The notes: generated by a model not told the origin, from the sequence alone. 10,027 nucleotides of DNA from LMEP-6097 sp049314535 (GCA_049314535.1 JBMOEX010000078.1:1-10027), one strand, 5' to 3'. Counted from the first letter of the stretch, positions 1-6,637 are shown. Made by a program: numbers and translations.

Positions 1-765
1 CTCTAGGGTCTCTTTCTGTATAGCTTTAGTAGATTTAGGATCCATGGCTGAAGTTTTATTAGTGTCAGTGGATTTAATCGAATAGCCTTTTTCTAGACTG
101 CCATCAATTTTGTACTTTATTCCAGCATCATTAAGTAATTCGTTAAATTTAGCGACATCACCAAAGTCTTTATTGATACTAGTTATAAAACTATCTACCT
201 TTTTCTTATCTGCTTCCTTTTTAGGATCTAATTTAGATAAATCTTCAAGCTTTGAAGAGATCGTGGTATCTAGTGTTTTTAATTTATCTAAAGAGCTTTC
301 ATAACTTATTTCATACCACTCGTTTTTAGCATCCTTATTATTTAGGTTTCTCTGTTCATCACTGAGCTTACCAAAATTAGTAACTAAGCTTTTTCTAAGT
401 TCGTTTACTAAAGTTGGGTCATCCTTAACTTGATTGATGAGAGCATTAAAGTTCTGTAAAAATTCTTTACTATTAATGGCATATTTTTCACCATTACCTT
501 TTAAAGCCAAAAGCCCTTGATAAAGATCACTTGCTTGTTTTTCTTTATCTGCGCCCGCCTCCTTCTTTGCTGTATCTAAAAGACCTTGCATTATTTTCTG
601 CTGTTCTGCATTAACGTATTTATCAGTATCATTATTTAAGTTTCGATAATCAGCAAAATTTAATTTATCTTTACTCGCGCTGAAAGGGTTTTCAGGAAGC
701 TTAAGGGAAGAGTCACCCGTAAATGGGGTGATTATTTGTGTGAAAAGATTAGTAAGGTCTACCAT
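1..765 (-). CDS. Hypothetical charged protein, 3' end outside window
   Basis: The frame is open without a stop from an ATG at 763-765 to the left edge, giving 255 codons of an incomplete protein whose C-terminus lies outside the window. It begins MVDLTNLFTQIITPF and is then strongly hydrophilic, rich in Lys, Asp, Asn, Glu and Leu, with long stretches that look alpha-helical or coiled-coil (around residues 45-200). I see no signal peptide, membrane segment or catalytic motif and do not recognise the family. A weak ribosome site (GAGAT or AAGG) precedes the ATG on the minus strand. The gene is divergent from pyrE, and the 141-base gap holds a possible extended -10 for it at 821-829. A long, charged protein without domains is compatible with a secreted effector or a structural protein, but nothing in the sequence decides this. 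The reading frame itself is convincing because of its length and ordinary codon use. Confidence 0.75.
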   Translation of the reverse strand, partial: MVDLTNLFTQIITPFTGDSSLKLPENPFSASKDKLNFADYRNLNNDTDKYVNAEQQKIMQGLLDTAKKEAGADKEKQASDLYQGLLALKGNGEKYAINSKEFLQNFNALINQVKDDPTLVNELRKSLVTNFGKLSDEQRNLNNKDAKNEWYEISYESSLDKLKTLDTTISSKLEDLSKLDPKKEADKKKVDSFITSINKDFGDVAKFNELLNDAGIKYKIDGSLEKGYSIKSTDTNKTSAMDPKSTKAIQKETLE

Positions 766-820
766 AATAAGATCTCGTATTACCTTTTACTTTATGCATA
801 AAAAGTTAGGATATGGTTAT

Positions 821-829
821 GATATACCA
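821..829 (-). promoter_or_regulatory. Possible extended -10 for the left-edge gene
   Basis: On the minus strand this reads TGGTATATC, an extended -10 (TG-N-TATANT-like) about 55 bases upstream of the ATG at 765. The same TGGTAT core recurs in the better promoters at 8325-8333 and 8379-8387. On the plus strand the overlapping TATGAT at 818-823 could serve pyrE. The two strands read as an imperfect inverted repeat, TGGT...ACCA, over 814-829, so this may be a compact divergent promoter. Confidence 0.3.
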
Positions 830-906
830 CTATCTGGCGCATTTATATTTTAGGCTTTTAAGATAAGAGGTTTTATTAAAATGCCGTGATAAGATTAGGC
901 TCTAGT

Positions 907-1536
907 ATGAAAGCGGAAGTAGAAGTTTCTAAAGATATCGCTAAAGCATTATTAGAAGTTAAAGCTGTTTTTCTTCGTCCAGATGATATGTTTACTTGGG
1001 CATCTGGAATTAAGTCCCCGATCTATTGTGATAATCGAATTACACTGTCTCATCCTGAAATCAGAAATCTAATTAAAGATTCTTTTGTGAAGATGATACA
1101 GACTAAGTTTCCAGCAGTAGAGTATGTGGCTGGTGTTGCCACCGCTGGTATACCTCATGCGGCATTGATCGCAGATGCTTTAAATTTACCTTTGGTTTAT
1201 GTTAGAGGTGGTAATAAAGATCACGGTAGAGAAAATTTAATCGAAGGAGACTTAGCTAAGGGAGCTAAAGTTGTCGTTATAGAAGATCTTATTTCTACTG
1301 GTACTAGTGTGATAAATGCTATTCACAGCTTGCAAGCAGCATCAGCAGATGTTCTTGGACTACTAGCGATATTTGATTATCGCTTGGCTAAGTCAATTAA
1401 GAATTTTTCAGCTTTGGATTTACCTTACTATACTTTATCTGGTTATGATGAATTGATTGAAGTGGCTCTAGATAAGGGTTATATCGAAGAGAAAGATGTA
1501 GAGTTTTTAAAAGACTGGCGTAATTCGCTTAATTAA
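907..1536 (+). CDS. pyrE: Orotate phosphoribosyltransferase PyrE
   Basis: Type I phosphoribosyltransferase of the cytoplasm. It joins orotate to PRPP to make orotidine monophosphate, the fifth step of de novo UMP synthesis. With this start the protein is 209 residues, close to the usual 205-215. Recognisable parts are FTWASGIKSPIYCDNR (about 29-44), the flexible catalytic loop RGGNKDHG (100-107) and the PRPP-binding motif VVVIEDLISTGTS (122-134, acidic pair E126-D127). The sequence resembles the Bacillus-type form (TWASGIKSPIYCDNR, IEG after the loop) more than the E. coli form. One loop lysine usual in the family is missing: R-G-G-N-K here, against R-S-K-P-K in Bacillus as I recall it. I chose the ATG at 907 because TTAGG lies 7 bases upstream; a GTG at 886 would add seven residues. 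The gene ends inside a 14-bp palindrome and converges on the deaminase-like gene. Confidence 0.95.
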   Translation: MKAEVEVSKDIAKALLEVKAVFLRPDDMFTWASGIKSPIYCDNRITLSHPEIRNLIKDSFVKMIQTKFPAVEYVAGVATAGIPHAALIADALNLPLVYVRGGNKDHGRENLIEGDLAKGAKVVVIEDLISTGTSVINAIHSLQAASADVLGLLAIFDYRLAKSIKNFSALDLPYYTLSGYDELIEVALDKGYIEEKDVEFLKDWRNSLN

Positions 1537-1539
1537 GCG
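1526..1539. repeat. 14-bp perfect palindrome over the pyrE stop
   Basis: CGCTTAATTAAGCG is its own reverse complement and contains the pyrE stop codon (1534-1536). It abuts the inverted-repeat element that starts at 1539. It could be part of the insertion site or a weak terminator stem, though no T-run follows. Confidence 0.5.
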
Positions 1540-1694
1540 CAGAAATTGGAGTTCGGTAGTATGGGCGTGTAGCCGAACGAACAAGTTCAAGGCTGAGGAG
1601 GACGAATGACCGCAGTGTACTTTAGGTACATGAGGATCATGAGGACAACGAAAACGCAGAAATTGGAGTTCGGCTACACGCCCCTTATTTCTGC
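1539..1694. repeat. 156-bp element with nested inverted repeats
   Basis: The outer ends are an 8-bp inverted repeat, GCAGAAAT (1539-1546) and ATTTCTGC (1687-1694). Inside lies a perfect 16-bp inverted repeat, GGGCGTGTAGCCGAAC (1563-1578) and its complement (1668-1683). A 19-bp direct repeat, CGCAGAAATTGGAGTTCGG, occurs at 1538-1556 and 1655-1673. The core also has a tandem CATGAGGA (1629-1636 and 1638-1645) and a small stem TGTAC/GTACA (1616-1620 and 1626-1630). Its G+C content and lack of a convincing reading frame set it apart from the flanking genes. It has the form of a small palindromic or MITE-like element without a transposase, as found scattered in genomes of intracellular bacteria. 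It sits exactly between two convergent genes, where it may act as a two-way terminator, and it provides the stop codon of the minus-strand deaminase gene. No target duplication is obvious. Confidence 0.75.
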
Positions 1695-2384
1695 AAAGCA
1701 TGATCTTATGTGAGATGAACCGAGTTCAGCCTCAACTTTCAAGTAAGGCATTTCATCTGCCGAAAAGATTTTATAGTAAATAGATTGATGCTGGTTAATG
1801 AAGAGTGTCTCAAACAGTGCGTTTTCAACTATGCCATTCTGCCCAGTGAGGAAATATTTAGGAGTATTTTCACCAGAGAATATTATTAATTTACCTTTGT
1901 TTTGGATTAGGTATTTAAAATAGCGTGCCTGACAGTCTTTACAAGGCAGTAATTTCTCAGGACTATAAGAGCCATATTCTTTATTTCTGCGATAGAGGAA
2001 GAGGAATTTTAAATCTCTTAAATCCTGCCTGTCATTCTCGCAGGCTGAGCTAATGGCCTGCTTTTCAGCACAATTGCGGTGTTCTTTACAGGAAAGTAAA
2101 TTTGCACTAGGTGGGTCTATGTTAGCTCCAGCATGAATGATATATTTATTTTCTAAGCGTGGAAAAGCTTTTATAGACGTGCTTCTAGTAAGGCTTGGAT
2201 TTAATGGAGTTTGGAAAACGGCTATCGCACTGTATGCTGCGTGGGAAACTGGACATATCGCGTCTTGGTTTTTTTCTAAGATGGCGTTGTAAACACTTTT
2301 TAAGCCTTGTGGATTTATTCTTAGGCTTTGAGTCCAGTATTCATCGAAATAGGGGTTATTTAAAGATTCAAATAATTTTTGCAC
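1674..2384 (-). CDS. Cytidine deaminase-like zinc hydrolase
   Basis: A 236-residue protein with the cytidine/deoxycytidylate deaminase signature: NCAEKQAI (C105-A106-E107) followed by PCKDC (P147-C148-C151). By family knowledge the three cysteines bind zinc and Glu107 shuttles the proton when the amino group of cytosine is replaced by oxygen. Upstream, YSAIAVFQ (51-58) and GANIDPPS (86-93) match the substrate-binding strand and the N-x-E-N-A-S loop, with Asp in place of the usual Glu. It is much longer than a typical 130-residue cytidine deaminase, with about 45 extra N-terminal residues and 80 after the zinc site, so substrate and role are uncertain (salvage enzyme, or deaminase of nucleic acid or toxin type). 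The only in-frame start is a GTG at 2382-2384. GAGG about 11 bases upstream could be its ribosome site, but it lies in a hairpin. The last residues, AEIRGV, and the stop are encoded by the inverted-repeat element, so the C-terminus may have been replaced. Confidence 0.8.
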   Translation of the reverse strand: MQKLFESLNNPYFDEYWTQSLRINPQGLKSVYNAILEKNQDAICPVSHAAYSAIAVFQTPLNPSLTRSTSIKAFPRLENKYIIHAGANIDPPSANLLSCKEHRNCAEKQAISSACENDRQDLRDLKFLFLYRRNKEYGSYSPEKLLPCKDCQARYFKYLIQNKGKLIIFSGENTPKYFLTGQNGIVENALFETLFINQHQSIYYKIFSADEMPYLKVEAELGSSHIRSCFAEIRGV

Positions 2385-2386
2385 TG

Positions 2387-2404
2387 AGCTTGAAGCCTCA
2401 AGCT
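2387..2404 (-). promoter_or_regulatory. Hairpin over the ribosome site of the deaminase gene
   Basis: On the minus strand AGCTTGA-GGCT-TCAAGCT forms a perfect 7-bp stem with a 4-base loop, ending two bases before the GTG start. The GAGG that would serve as ribosome site is half in the stem and half in the loop, so folding could hold translation down. There is no direct evidence of regulation. Confidence 0.35.
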
Positions 2405-2476
2405 GTTTGAGTTTGCTACCTGTATCGAAGTGGTTTTTTGCTCTGATGTTTTGGTTCCTCTATGAGGTGACGAATT

Positions 2477-2494
2477 AAGCCCCGATAGGGGCTT
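2477..2494 (-). terminator. GC-rich hairpin between two minus-strand genes
   Basis: AAGCCCC-GATA-GGGGCTT is a perfect 7-bp stem with a 4-base loop. It lies about 120 bases past the stop of the 902-residue gene and before the deaminase gene, where a terminator of the former is expected. The T-run on the minus strand is poor (TTAATTC), so this is a stem-loop with a suggested, not proven, terminator role. The rest of the gap (2405-2476 and 2495-2615) holds no clear gene. Confidence 0.4.
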
Positions 2495-2615
2495 GTGTGT
2501 TTATATTATTGGGCGCTTGGGTTAAGGAGGGGTTATGGGATTCTCTATTTCAAGACTCTTGCTGATAAAGAATAGTATAGAGTCATTTTAAGAGGAATAA
2601 TATAAAGACAGGATC

Positions 2616-5324
2616 TTAAAGTTTTTCATATAATCTTTGTAAATCCATAAAAGCTCTTTCTTGAATACTTAGATTTTCTCCTTGTTGTAATTTTTGATTA
2701 ATTGCATAGCTGTGTTTGAGTTGTGTTACCCCTATGGCAGAATTCGCCCATATGAATTTATTGTCATGACTTACTGAACCCTCGGTGCAGTGAGCTAGTT
2801 CGTGATTAAAGATTTGAAGGGCGGTATAAATATCGCTTTTTAAAGCTTCTCTATTTAGTCCAATATTGCTGCAATTATTCCAATTTAAGCCTAAAGCTCC
2901 TTCAGCTGTGTAAACTAAAACTGTTTCAGGATTTATTTCTATGCCAGTAGAAAGCTTGATGTATTGTGAGAGTATCTTTATCTTTTCTTTTTCTACATCG
3001 GTTTTATTTTGAAGCTTAAGATTTTTAACAGAATGATAGTGAACTTGCCCTGACCCCTCATCTTCTTTATTAGCACCTTTGACATTTGCAGGGGTTACTG
3101 AGTTGATTAATTGCCTGATGTTTGCACCTATTTTCTCTTGATTATTAATTGCTTGTATTTGATTTTTCTCTCGAAAATCGTCAAGAGCCTTTTGATTAGA
3201 TGCTCTTTGCTCAAGCTCTTCAGGAGACAGAGGGTGTTCAAGTCCATTATTCTGCCCAGTCCCATTATTCTGTCTAGCCCCATTGTTAGTAAGACCTTGA
3301 GGTGATGGTGGCTGTTTAAGTCCATCATTCTTTGATGGGAAAATGAATGGTGAAGTAGTTACTGCTATGGTAATTACCGCTCCGATGCAGGCAAGCCAGC
3401 CCCATCCACTTCCATTTTTCTTCTCATTAGCCTCCTCTGTTGAGATTGCTTGTACTGATTTGAGATCATCTACTTTAACTAGTTGATTTTCTTTTACTTT
3501 TCCACTTGAAGAGAATTCATATCCCTTTAACCCAAACTCTAAAACGAGCTTACCATCAGCTATTGTAGATCTGTAAGCTTCGGTATCTTTATCATAAGCT
3601 TTGAGTATAAGTTGTTTACAGTGAGTGGTGTAGTCTTCTTTTAATCCAAATTTATATAAAAAGTCTTTATTAGCAAGCATAAGATCATTCTCGGAAATAT
3701 AGTCTCTTTTTAAACCTTCTTCTATAAAGCCTCTTAGCTGTAATAAGAAGATCTGTTCAGGGTTTTTTTTATCATAGCTAATTAATGGATGAGCTATTAA
3801 AGCACTACTGAGTTCAGGCACTGAAAATGTAATTTTATTAGTACCTTGTTCTGTATCTCTTACGGAGTAATTATATTTTTTTAAAAATTCTTGAAACTGA
3901 TTGTAGAATTTTTCGGAAGTATCCACTGTAGCAGCTTCTGGCTTTAATGAAGATACTATGACGCCATCTTTTGCAGCTCTGTTAATATCATATTCTGATT
4001 TACTAGATAAATTATCTGATTTAATTTGAGCTGTTTTATCTATAAGTGTCGCTGCTGCTGGGCAGCCTATATTACTCATGAAGTCTGGAACTATGGATTT
4101 ACCAGCGTCTCTTAGTTCTTTTATGTCTTTATCACTATCACCATAACTCTTGTAATAGTGCTCACCAAAGAGTTTTGTGAAGTTTTCTCTTGAATAATCG
4201 CCTCTCCATCTTAGTTCATTTACCATTTCTTTAATTAAGATCAGTGCTCCACTTTTTGCTTGATTATAATTATCAAGATTTTCTGATGTCCAGAAAGCCT
4301 TACTCTTATTGATTTGAGTAATAATATCCTCTGTTGGCATTGACTGTATGAAAGGTTTAAATATTTTACTGCCTAGGCTATATTCATCAAAAGGATTTCT
4401 GTCTAGAGTAATTTCATATTTTTGATTTAGAGCTACCGTCACGCCAGGTAAAGTATCCCAGCTTGAGTCGCTTGGATTCGTGCTTGAGCTTGTTTGTGTG
4501 AGATTGGTTTTCATTACTTGACCATTTAAGAAAAGTCGCCCAGAATCACCTTCTGCTAGCCATTTGATAGATCCTTCTTTTGATTCATAGTCTAGATTTG
4601 ATAGATATGGGTTATTGTCATGAACCCCTAAGTCTGGCATCTGTCTTAGTGCTGCTTTAAGCTCAGGGTTACTAGTTTGAATGCTGTAGATACATTCATT
4701 TGAAGGCTTGGCTTTTTTTTCTTCAGCGACTAACCAGCCGGTGGTAAACTCAAATTGACTCTTGGGGACATGTTTTTGTAATTCTTCCTTGGAAATATAT
4801 CTATAAGATACTACCCAGCCATTTCCAGTAATAGTAAAATGTTCAGCCCCAAAGCCTTGTGATAGAGCATCTTTAGGGCGAAGTAGTAAAAGGGCGACCT
4901 GCTTAATGCCGATACCGTTACCACCAGCTGAGTTTTCTCCTTTATCTGCAGAATAACCTGTTGTAAGTCCAGTATTATGGTTAAAAGCCCAAGGACCTAT
5001 TACTTGAAATGTACTTGAATCGTTTCTTGTGCCTGATTCTTCAGTAAATCGAACGTTATTTAAAGTTTGTGCATTAGGTCTTGGATTATGGTCGATAAAA
5101 TTTTGGTCGATTTCTCTTGCCATCCAGTCCCCATTGTAATTATCCTTGGCGGACTTATCCATAAAGTTTCCTGAGCTCACGATATGAGCTTCTATGAGAT
5201 TAGGTGTGTTTTTTGGATATATCTTTTCTAGAGCTAGTCTGACCGCAGCTTGCTCATTTCTGATTGGTTCAGGTTGGTTCTTATGTATAAAATTCGCCCG
5301 AATTGTGAGTAACATAATATGCAT
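2616..5324 (-). CDS. GHKL ATPase-like protein with membrane segment and C-terminal HELAH metalloprotease
   Basis: 902 residues; I do not recognise it as a named family. Residues 20-180 resemble a GHKL ATPase. REIDQNFIDHN (70-80) fits the N-box E-x3-N-x2-D (E71, N75, D78). GGNGIGIK (134-141) fits the glycine-rich lid box, and FTITGNGWVVSY (163-174) the strand that follows. The D-x-G-x-G box expected between them is not clear (FNHNTGL at 114-120), so activity is uncertain. Residues 180-640 are hydrophilic and unassigned. WGWLACIGAVITIAVTTSPF (641-660) is a single membrane segment, followed by a Pro/Asn/Gly linker with repeats (664-705). At the end, FNHELAHC (839-846) then SHDNKF (852-857) is a zincin site: H841 and H845 with E842, and H853 as possible third ligand, in the manner of WLM/SprT proteases. 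The ATG at 5324 has no ribosome site; the Met at residue 4 is an alternative. The gene is divergent from a DUF4143 ATPase and shares a repeat-bearing intergenic region with it. Confidence 0.85.
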   Translation of the reverse strand: MHIMLLTIRANFIHKNQPEPIRNEQAAVRLALEKIYPKNTPNLIEAHIVSSGNFMDKSAKDNYNGDWMAREIDQNFIDHNPRPNAQTLNNVRFTEESGTRNDSSTFQVIGPWAFNHNTGLTTGYSADKGENSAGGNGIGIKQVALLLLRPKDALSQGFGAEHFTITGNGWVVSYRYISKEELQKHVPKSQFEFTTGWLVAEEKKAKPSNECIYSIQTSNPELKAALRQMPDLGVHDNNPYLSNLDYESKEGSIKWLAEGDSGRLFLNGQVMKTNLTQTSSSTNPSDSSWDTLPGVTVALNQKYEITLDRNPFDEYSLGSKIFKPFIQSMPTEDIITQINKSKAFWTSENLDNYNQAKSGALILIKEMVNELRWRGDYSRENFTKLFGEHYYKSYGDSDKDIKELRDAGKSIVPDFMSNIGCPAAATLIDKTAQIKSDNLSSKSEYDINRAAKDGVIVSSLKPEAATVDTSEKFYNQFQEFLKKYNYSVRDTEQGTNKITFSVPELSSALIAHPLISYDKKNPEQIFLLQLRGFIEEGLKRDYISENDLMLANKDFLYKFGLKEDYTTHCKQLILKAYDKDTEAYRSTIADGKLVLEFGLKGYEFSSSGKVKENQLVKVDDLKSVQAISTEEANEKKNGSGWGWLACIGAVITIAVTTSPFIFPSKNDGLKQPPSPQGLTNNGARQNNGTGQNNGLEHPLSPEELEQRASNQKALDDFREKNQIQAINNQEKIGANIRQLINSVTPANVKGANKEDEGSGQVHYHSVKNLKLQNKTDVEKEKIKILSQYIKLSTGIEINPETVLVYTAEGALGLNWNNCSNIGLNREALKSDIYTALQIFNHELAHCTEGSVSHDNKFIWANSAIGVTQLKHSYAINQKLQQGENLSIQERAFMDLQRLYEKL
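3244..3297 (-). repeat. 18-bp tandem repeat in the protease linker
   Basis: Three degenerate 18-bp units (CCATTATTCTG at 3244 and 3262, CCATTGTTAG at 3280 on the plus strand) encode NNGARQ-NNGTGQ-NNGLE in the 902-residue protein. The linker also has a duplicated GLKQPPSPQ / GLEHPLSPE pair either side. This is a flexible spacer between the membrane segment and the protease domain, likely to vary in length by slippage. Confidence 0.65.
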
Positions 5325-5390
5325 ATAAAGGTGGAAATTTAGATTTTTAGATAGTGGATAATTTGAAATTTCTTAAAAATATTAAAAGTT

Positions 5391-5470
5391 TGACGATTTT
5401 TAGTTTAATAATGTTACTAAGATGACGATTTTTGGGTTAAAAATGTTACCGCGGTGACGTTTTTTGGTAA
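5391..5470. repeat. 32-bp tandem repeat upstream of ATPase gene
   Basis: TGACG followed by a T-run occurs at 5391, 5423 and 5455, exactly 32 bases apart. Units 1 and 2 share TGACGATTTTT, TTAA and AATGTTAC and differ mainly in their last five bases. The third, partial unit (TGACGTTTTTTGG) runs into the -10 of the plus-strand ATPase. The spacing is three turns of B-DNA, so a protein bound to each unit would sit on the same face. This suggests operator sites in the divergent promoter region of the GHKL-protease gene and the ATPase gene. No regulator is identified. Confidence 0.65.
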
Positions 5471-5473
5471 GAT
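5465..5473 (+). promoter_or_regulatory. Extended -10 of the DUF4143 ATPase gene
   Basis: TGGTAAGAT matches TG-N-TANNAT (four of six -10 bases plus the TG extension). Transcription would begin near 5479-5481, at or beside the ATGs at 5479 and 5482, so the mRNA would be leaderless or nearly so. No convincing -35 is seen at 16-18 bases; the 32-bp repeats occupy that place. Confidence 0.4.
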
Positions 5474-5478
5474 ATTTA

Positions 5479-6621
5479 ATGATGTATGAATTTATAATCA
5501 GATCAAGGCTAGAAACACTAAAAAAAAATCTAGATCCAAGAAAAGTAAATGTAATTTTAGGCATAAGAAGAGCTGGGAAAACCAGTCTCTTAGAGAAATT
5601 TTTAGAAGCATATGAGCATAAATATTTATTTTTAAATGGAGATGATATTCAAGCTCAGGCTTTACTTAGTGGGCAGTCCATTACACAGTTTCAAAATCTC
5701 TTAGCTGGTTATAAGCTCTTGGTTATAGATGAAGCACAGCAGGTGCCAAACATCGGCTTAAATTTAAAGCTTATTATAGATCATGTTACAGATGTAACTG
5801 TTTTGGTGACAGGTTCTTCGTTGTTTGATTTAGATCAGAAGCTGGGTGAGCCACTTACTGGACGAAAGAAAACTTTTAAATTATTTACTATCGCGCAGTT
5901 AGAGCTAAATGCTTATGAGAATCCTCTGGAAAGCTCTGCTAATCTTGATAATAGATTAGTTTATGGTTCTTATCCAGAGGTCATTACTGCAATTAATAAT
6001 CATGAAAAAGAAATATATTTAAGAGAAATAGTAAATTCTTATCTGCTAAAAGATATCCTTGTCTACGACGGGATTAAAAACTCGAATAAGATTTATAAAA
6101 TACTTCAGTTGCTCGCTTATCAAGTGGGGAAAGAGGTGGCTTTTGATGAATTGGCGACTCATGTATCTATGAGTAAAAATACGGTTGAGAAATATTTAGA
6201 TCTATTAGAAAAGAATTTTATTTTATACAAGCAGAGTAGCTTCAGTAGTAATCCTAGAAAGGAACTTAGTAAAAAGAAAAGGTTTTACTTCCATGATAAT
6301 GGTATTCGTAATGCACTTATAAATAATTTCAACCCACTGAGTATTCGTAATGATGTCGGGGAGCTGTGGGAGAATTATATATTTTATGAACGGATGAAAT
6401 TCCTTGAGTATAATGATGTTTTCGTAAATAGATATTTTTGGCGTACTTATGATCAGCAGGAGATAGATTTAGTCGAGGAAAGAAATCAGTGCCTGTCAGC
6501 TTTTGAGGTGAAATATAGCAGTAAGGCTAAATATAAGTTTTCTAAATATTGGTTAGAACATTATCCTGAAGCTGTGAATCAGGTTATACATAAGGATAAT
6601 TATATGGGGCTTATTTCTTAA
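5479..6621 (+). CDS. AAA_14/DUF4143-type ATPase with nuclease-like C-terminus
   Basis: 380 residues from the ATG at 5479; a TTG at 5464 is also open but lies inside the promoter. It is a P-loop ATPase of the AAA_14 plus DUF4143 architecture. Walker A is GIRRAGKT (28-35) and Walker B is LLVIDEAQQV (80-89). VTGSS (110-114) lies at the sensor position. A winged-helix-like stretch (about 222-247, LATHVSMSKNTVEKYLDLLEK) follows, then the DUF4143 part. The end has EIDLV (328-332) and AFEVKYSS (341-348), spaced like a PD-(D/E)XK nuclease core, as in many members. The family is widespread, often amplified, and without a settled function. The protein is soluble, with no membrane segments. The gene is divergent from the GHKL-protease gene and converges on the small membrane protein gene ending at 6630, eight bases away. 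No Shine-Dalgarno site is visible. Confidence 0.9.
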   Translation: MMYEFIIRSRLETLKKNLDPRKVNVILGIRRAGKTSLLEKFLEAYEHKYLFLNGDDIQAQALLSGQSITQFQNLLAGYKLLVIDEAQQVPNIGLNLKLIIDHVTDVTVLVTGSSLFDLDQKLGEPLTGRKKTFKLFTIAQLELNAYENPLESSANLDNRLVYGSYPEVITAINNHEKEIYLREIVNSYLLKDILVYDGIKNSNKIYKILQLLAYQVGKEVAFDELATHVSMSKNTVEKYLDLLEKNFILYKQSSFSSNPRKELSKKKRFYFHDNGIRNALINNFNPLSIRNDVGELWENYIFYERMKFLEYNDVFVNRYFWRTYDQQEIDLVEERNQCLSAFEVKYSSKAKYKFSKYWLEHYPEAVNQVIHKDNYMGLIS

Positions 6622-6637
6622 GGCGCAGCTTAGAGAA
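6615..6637. terminator. Possible two-way terminator stem between convergent genes
   Basis: TTCTTAAG (6615-6622) pairs with CTTAGAGAA (6629-6637) with one bulged base and a 6-base loop. It spans the stops of the ATPase gene (plus) and the 55-residue gene (minus). The stem is AT-rich and lacks a long T-run, so this is weak evidence based mainly on position. Confidence 0.25.

Noticed and set aside
110..304. 64-codon plus-strand frame
   Set aside because: It is opposite the long open minus-strand frame of the left-edge gene and has no ribosome site or motif.
886..906. GTG at 886 as the pyrE start
   Set aside because: The ATG at 907 has a TTAGG site at good distance and gives the usual length; GTG adds seven residues with no family match. 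It cannot be excluded.
1539..1694. A full insertion sequence
   Set aside because: There is no transposase frame and only 156 bases; it is at most a non-autonomous or palindromic element.
1507..1701. 64-codon minus-strand frame across the repeat element
   Set aside because: It is made almost entirely of the inverted-repeat element; the repeated ELQFLR comes from the 19-bp direct repeat, and it overlaps the ends of two real genes.
2195..2410. 71-codon plus-strand frame
   Set aside because: It lies wholly opposite the deaminase-like gene, which has a recognisable active site; no independent support.
3111..3328. Two short frames inside the 902-residue gene (plus 3111-3305, minus 3128-3328)
   Set aside because: Out-of-frame readings of the linker repeat region; the hydrophobic or MGL-rich look comes from the 18-bp repeats.
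5391..5470. 32-bp repeats as a small CRISPR array
   Set aside because: Units are directly adjacent with no spacers, similarity fades in the third copy, and no cas genes are present.
5464..5478. TTG at 5464 as the start of the first DUF4143 ATPase
   Set aside because: It lies within the extended -10 (5465-5473), and the ATGs at 5479 and 5482 suit both the family and the promoter position.
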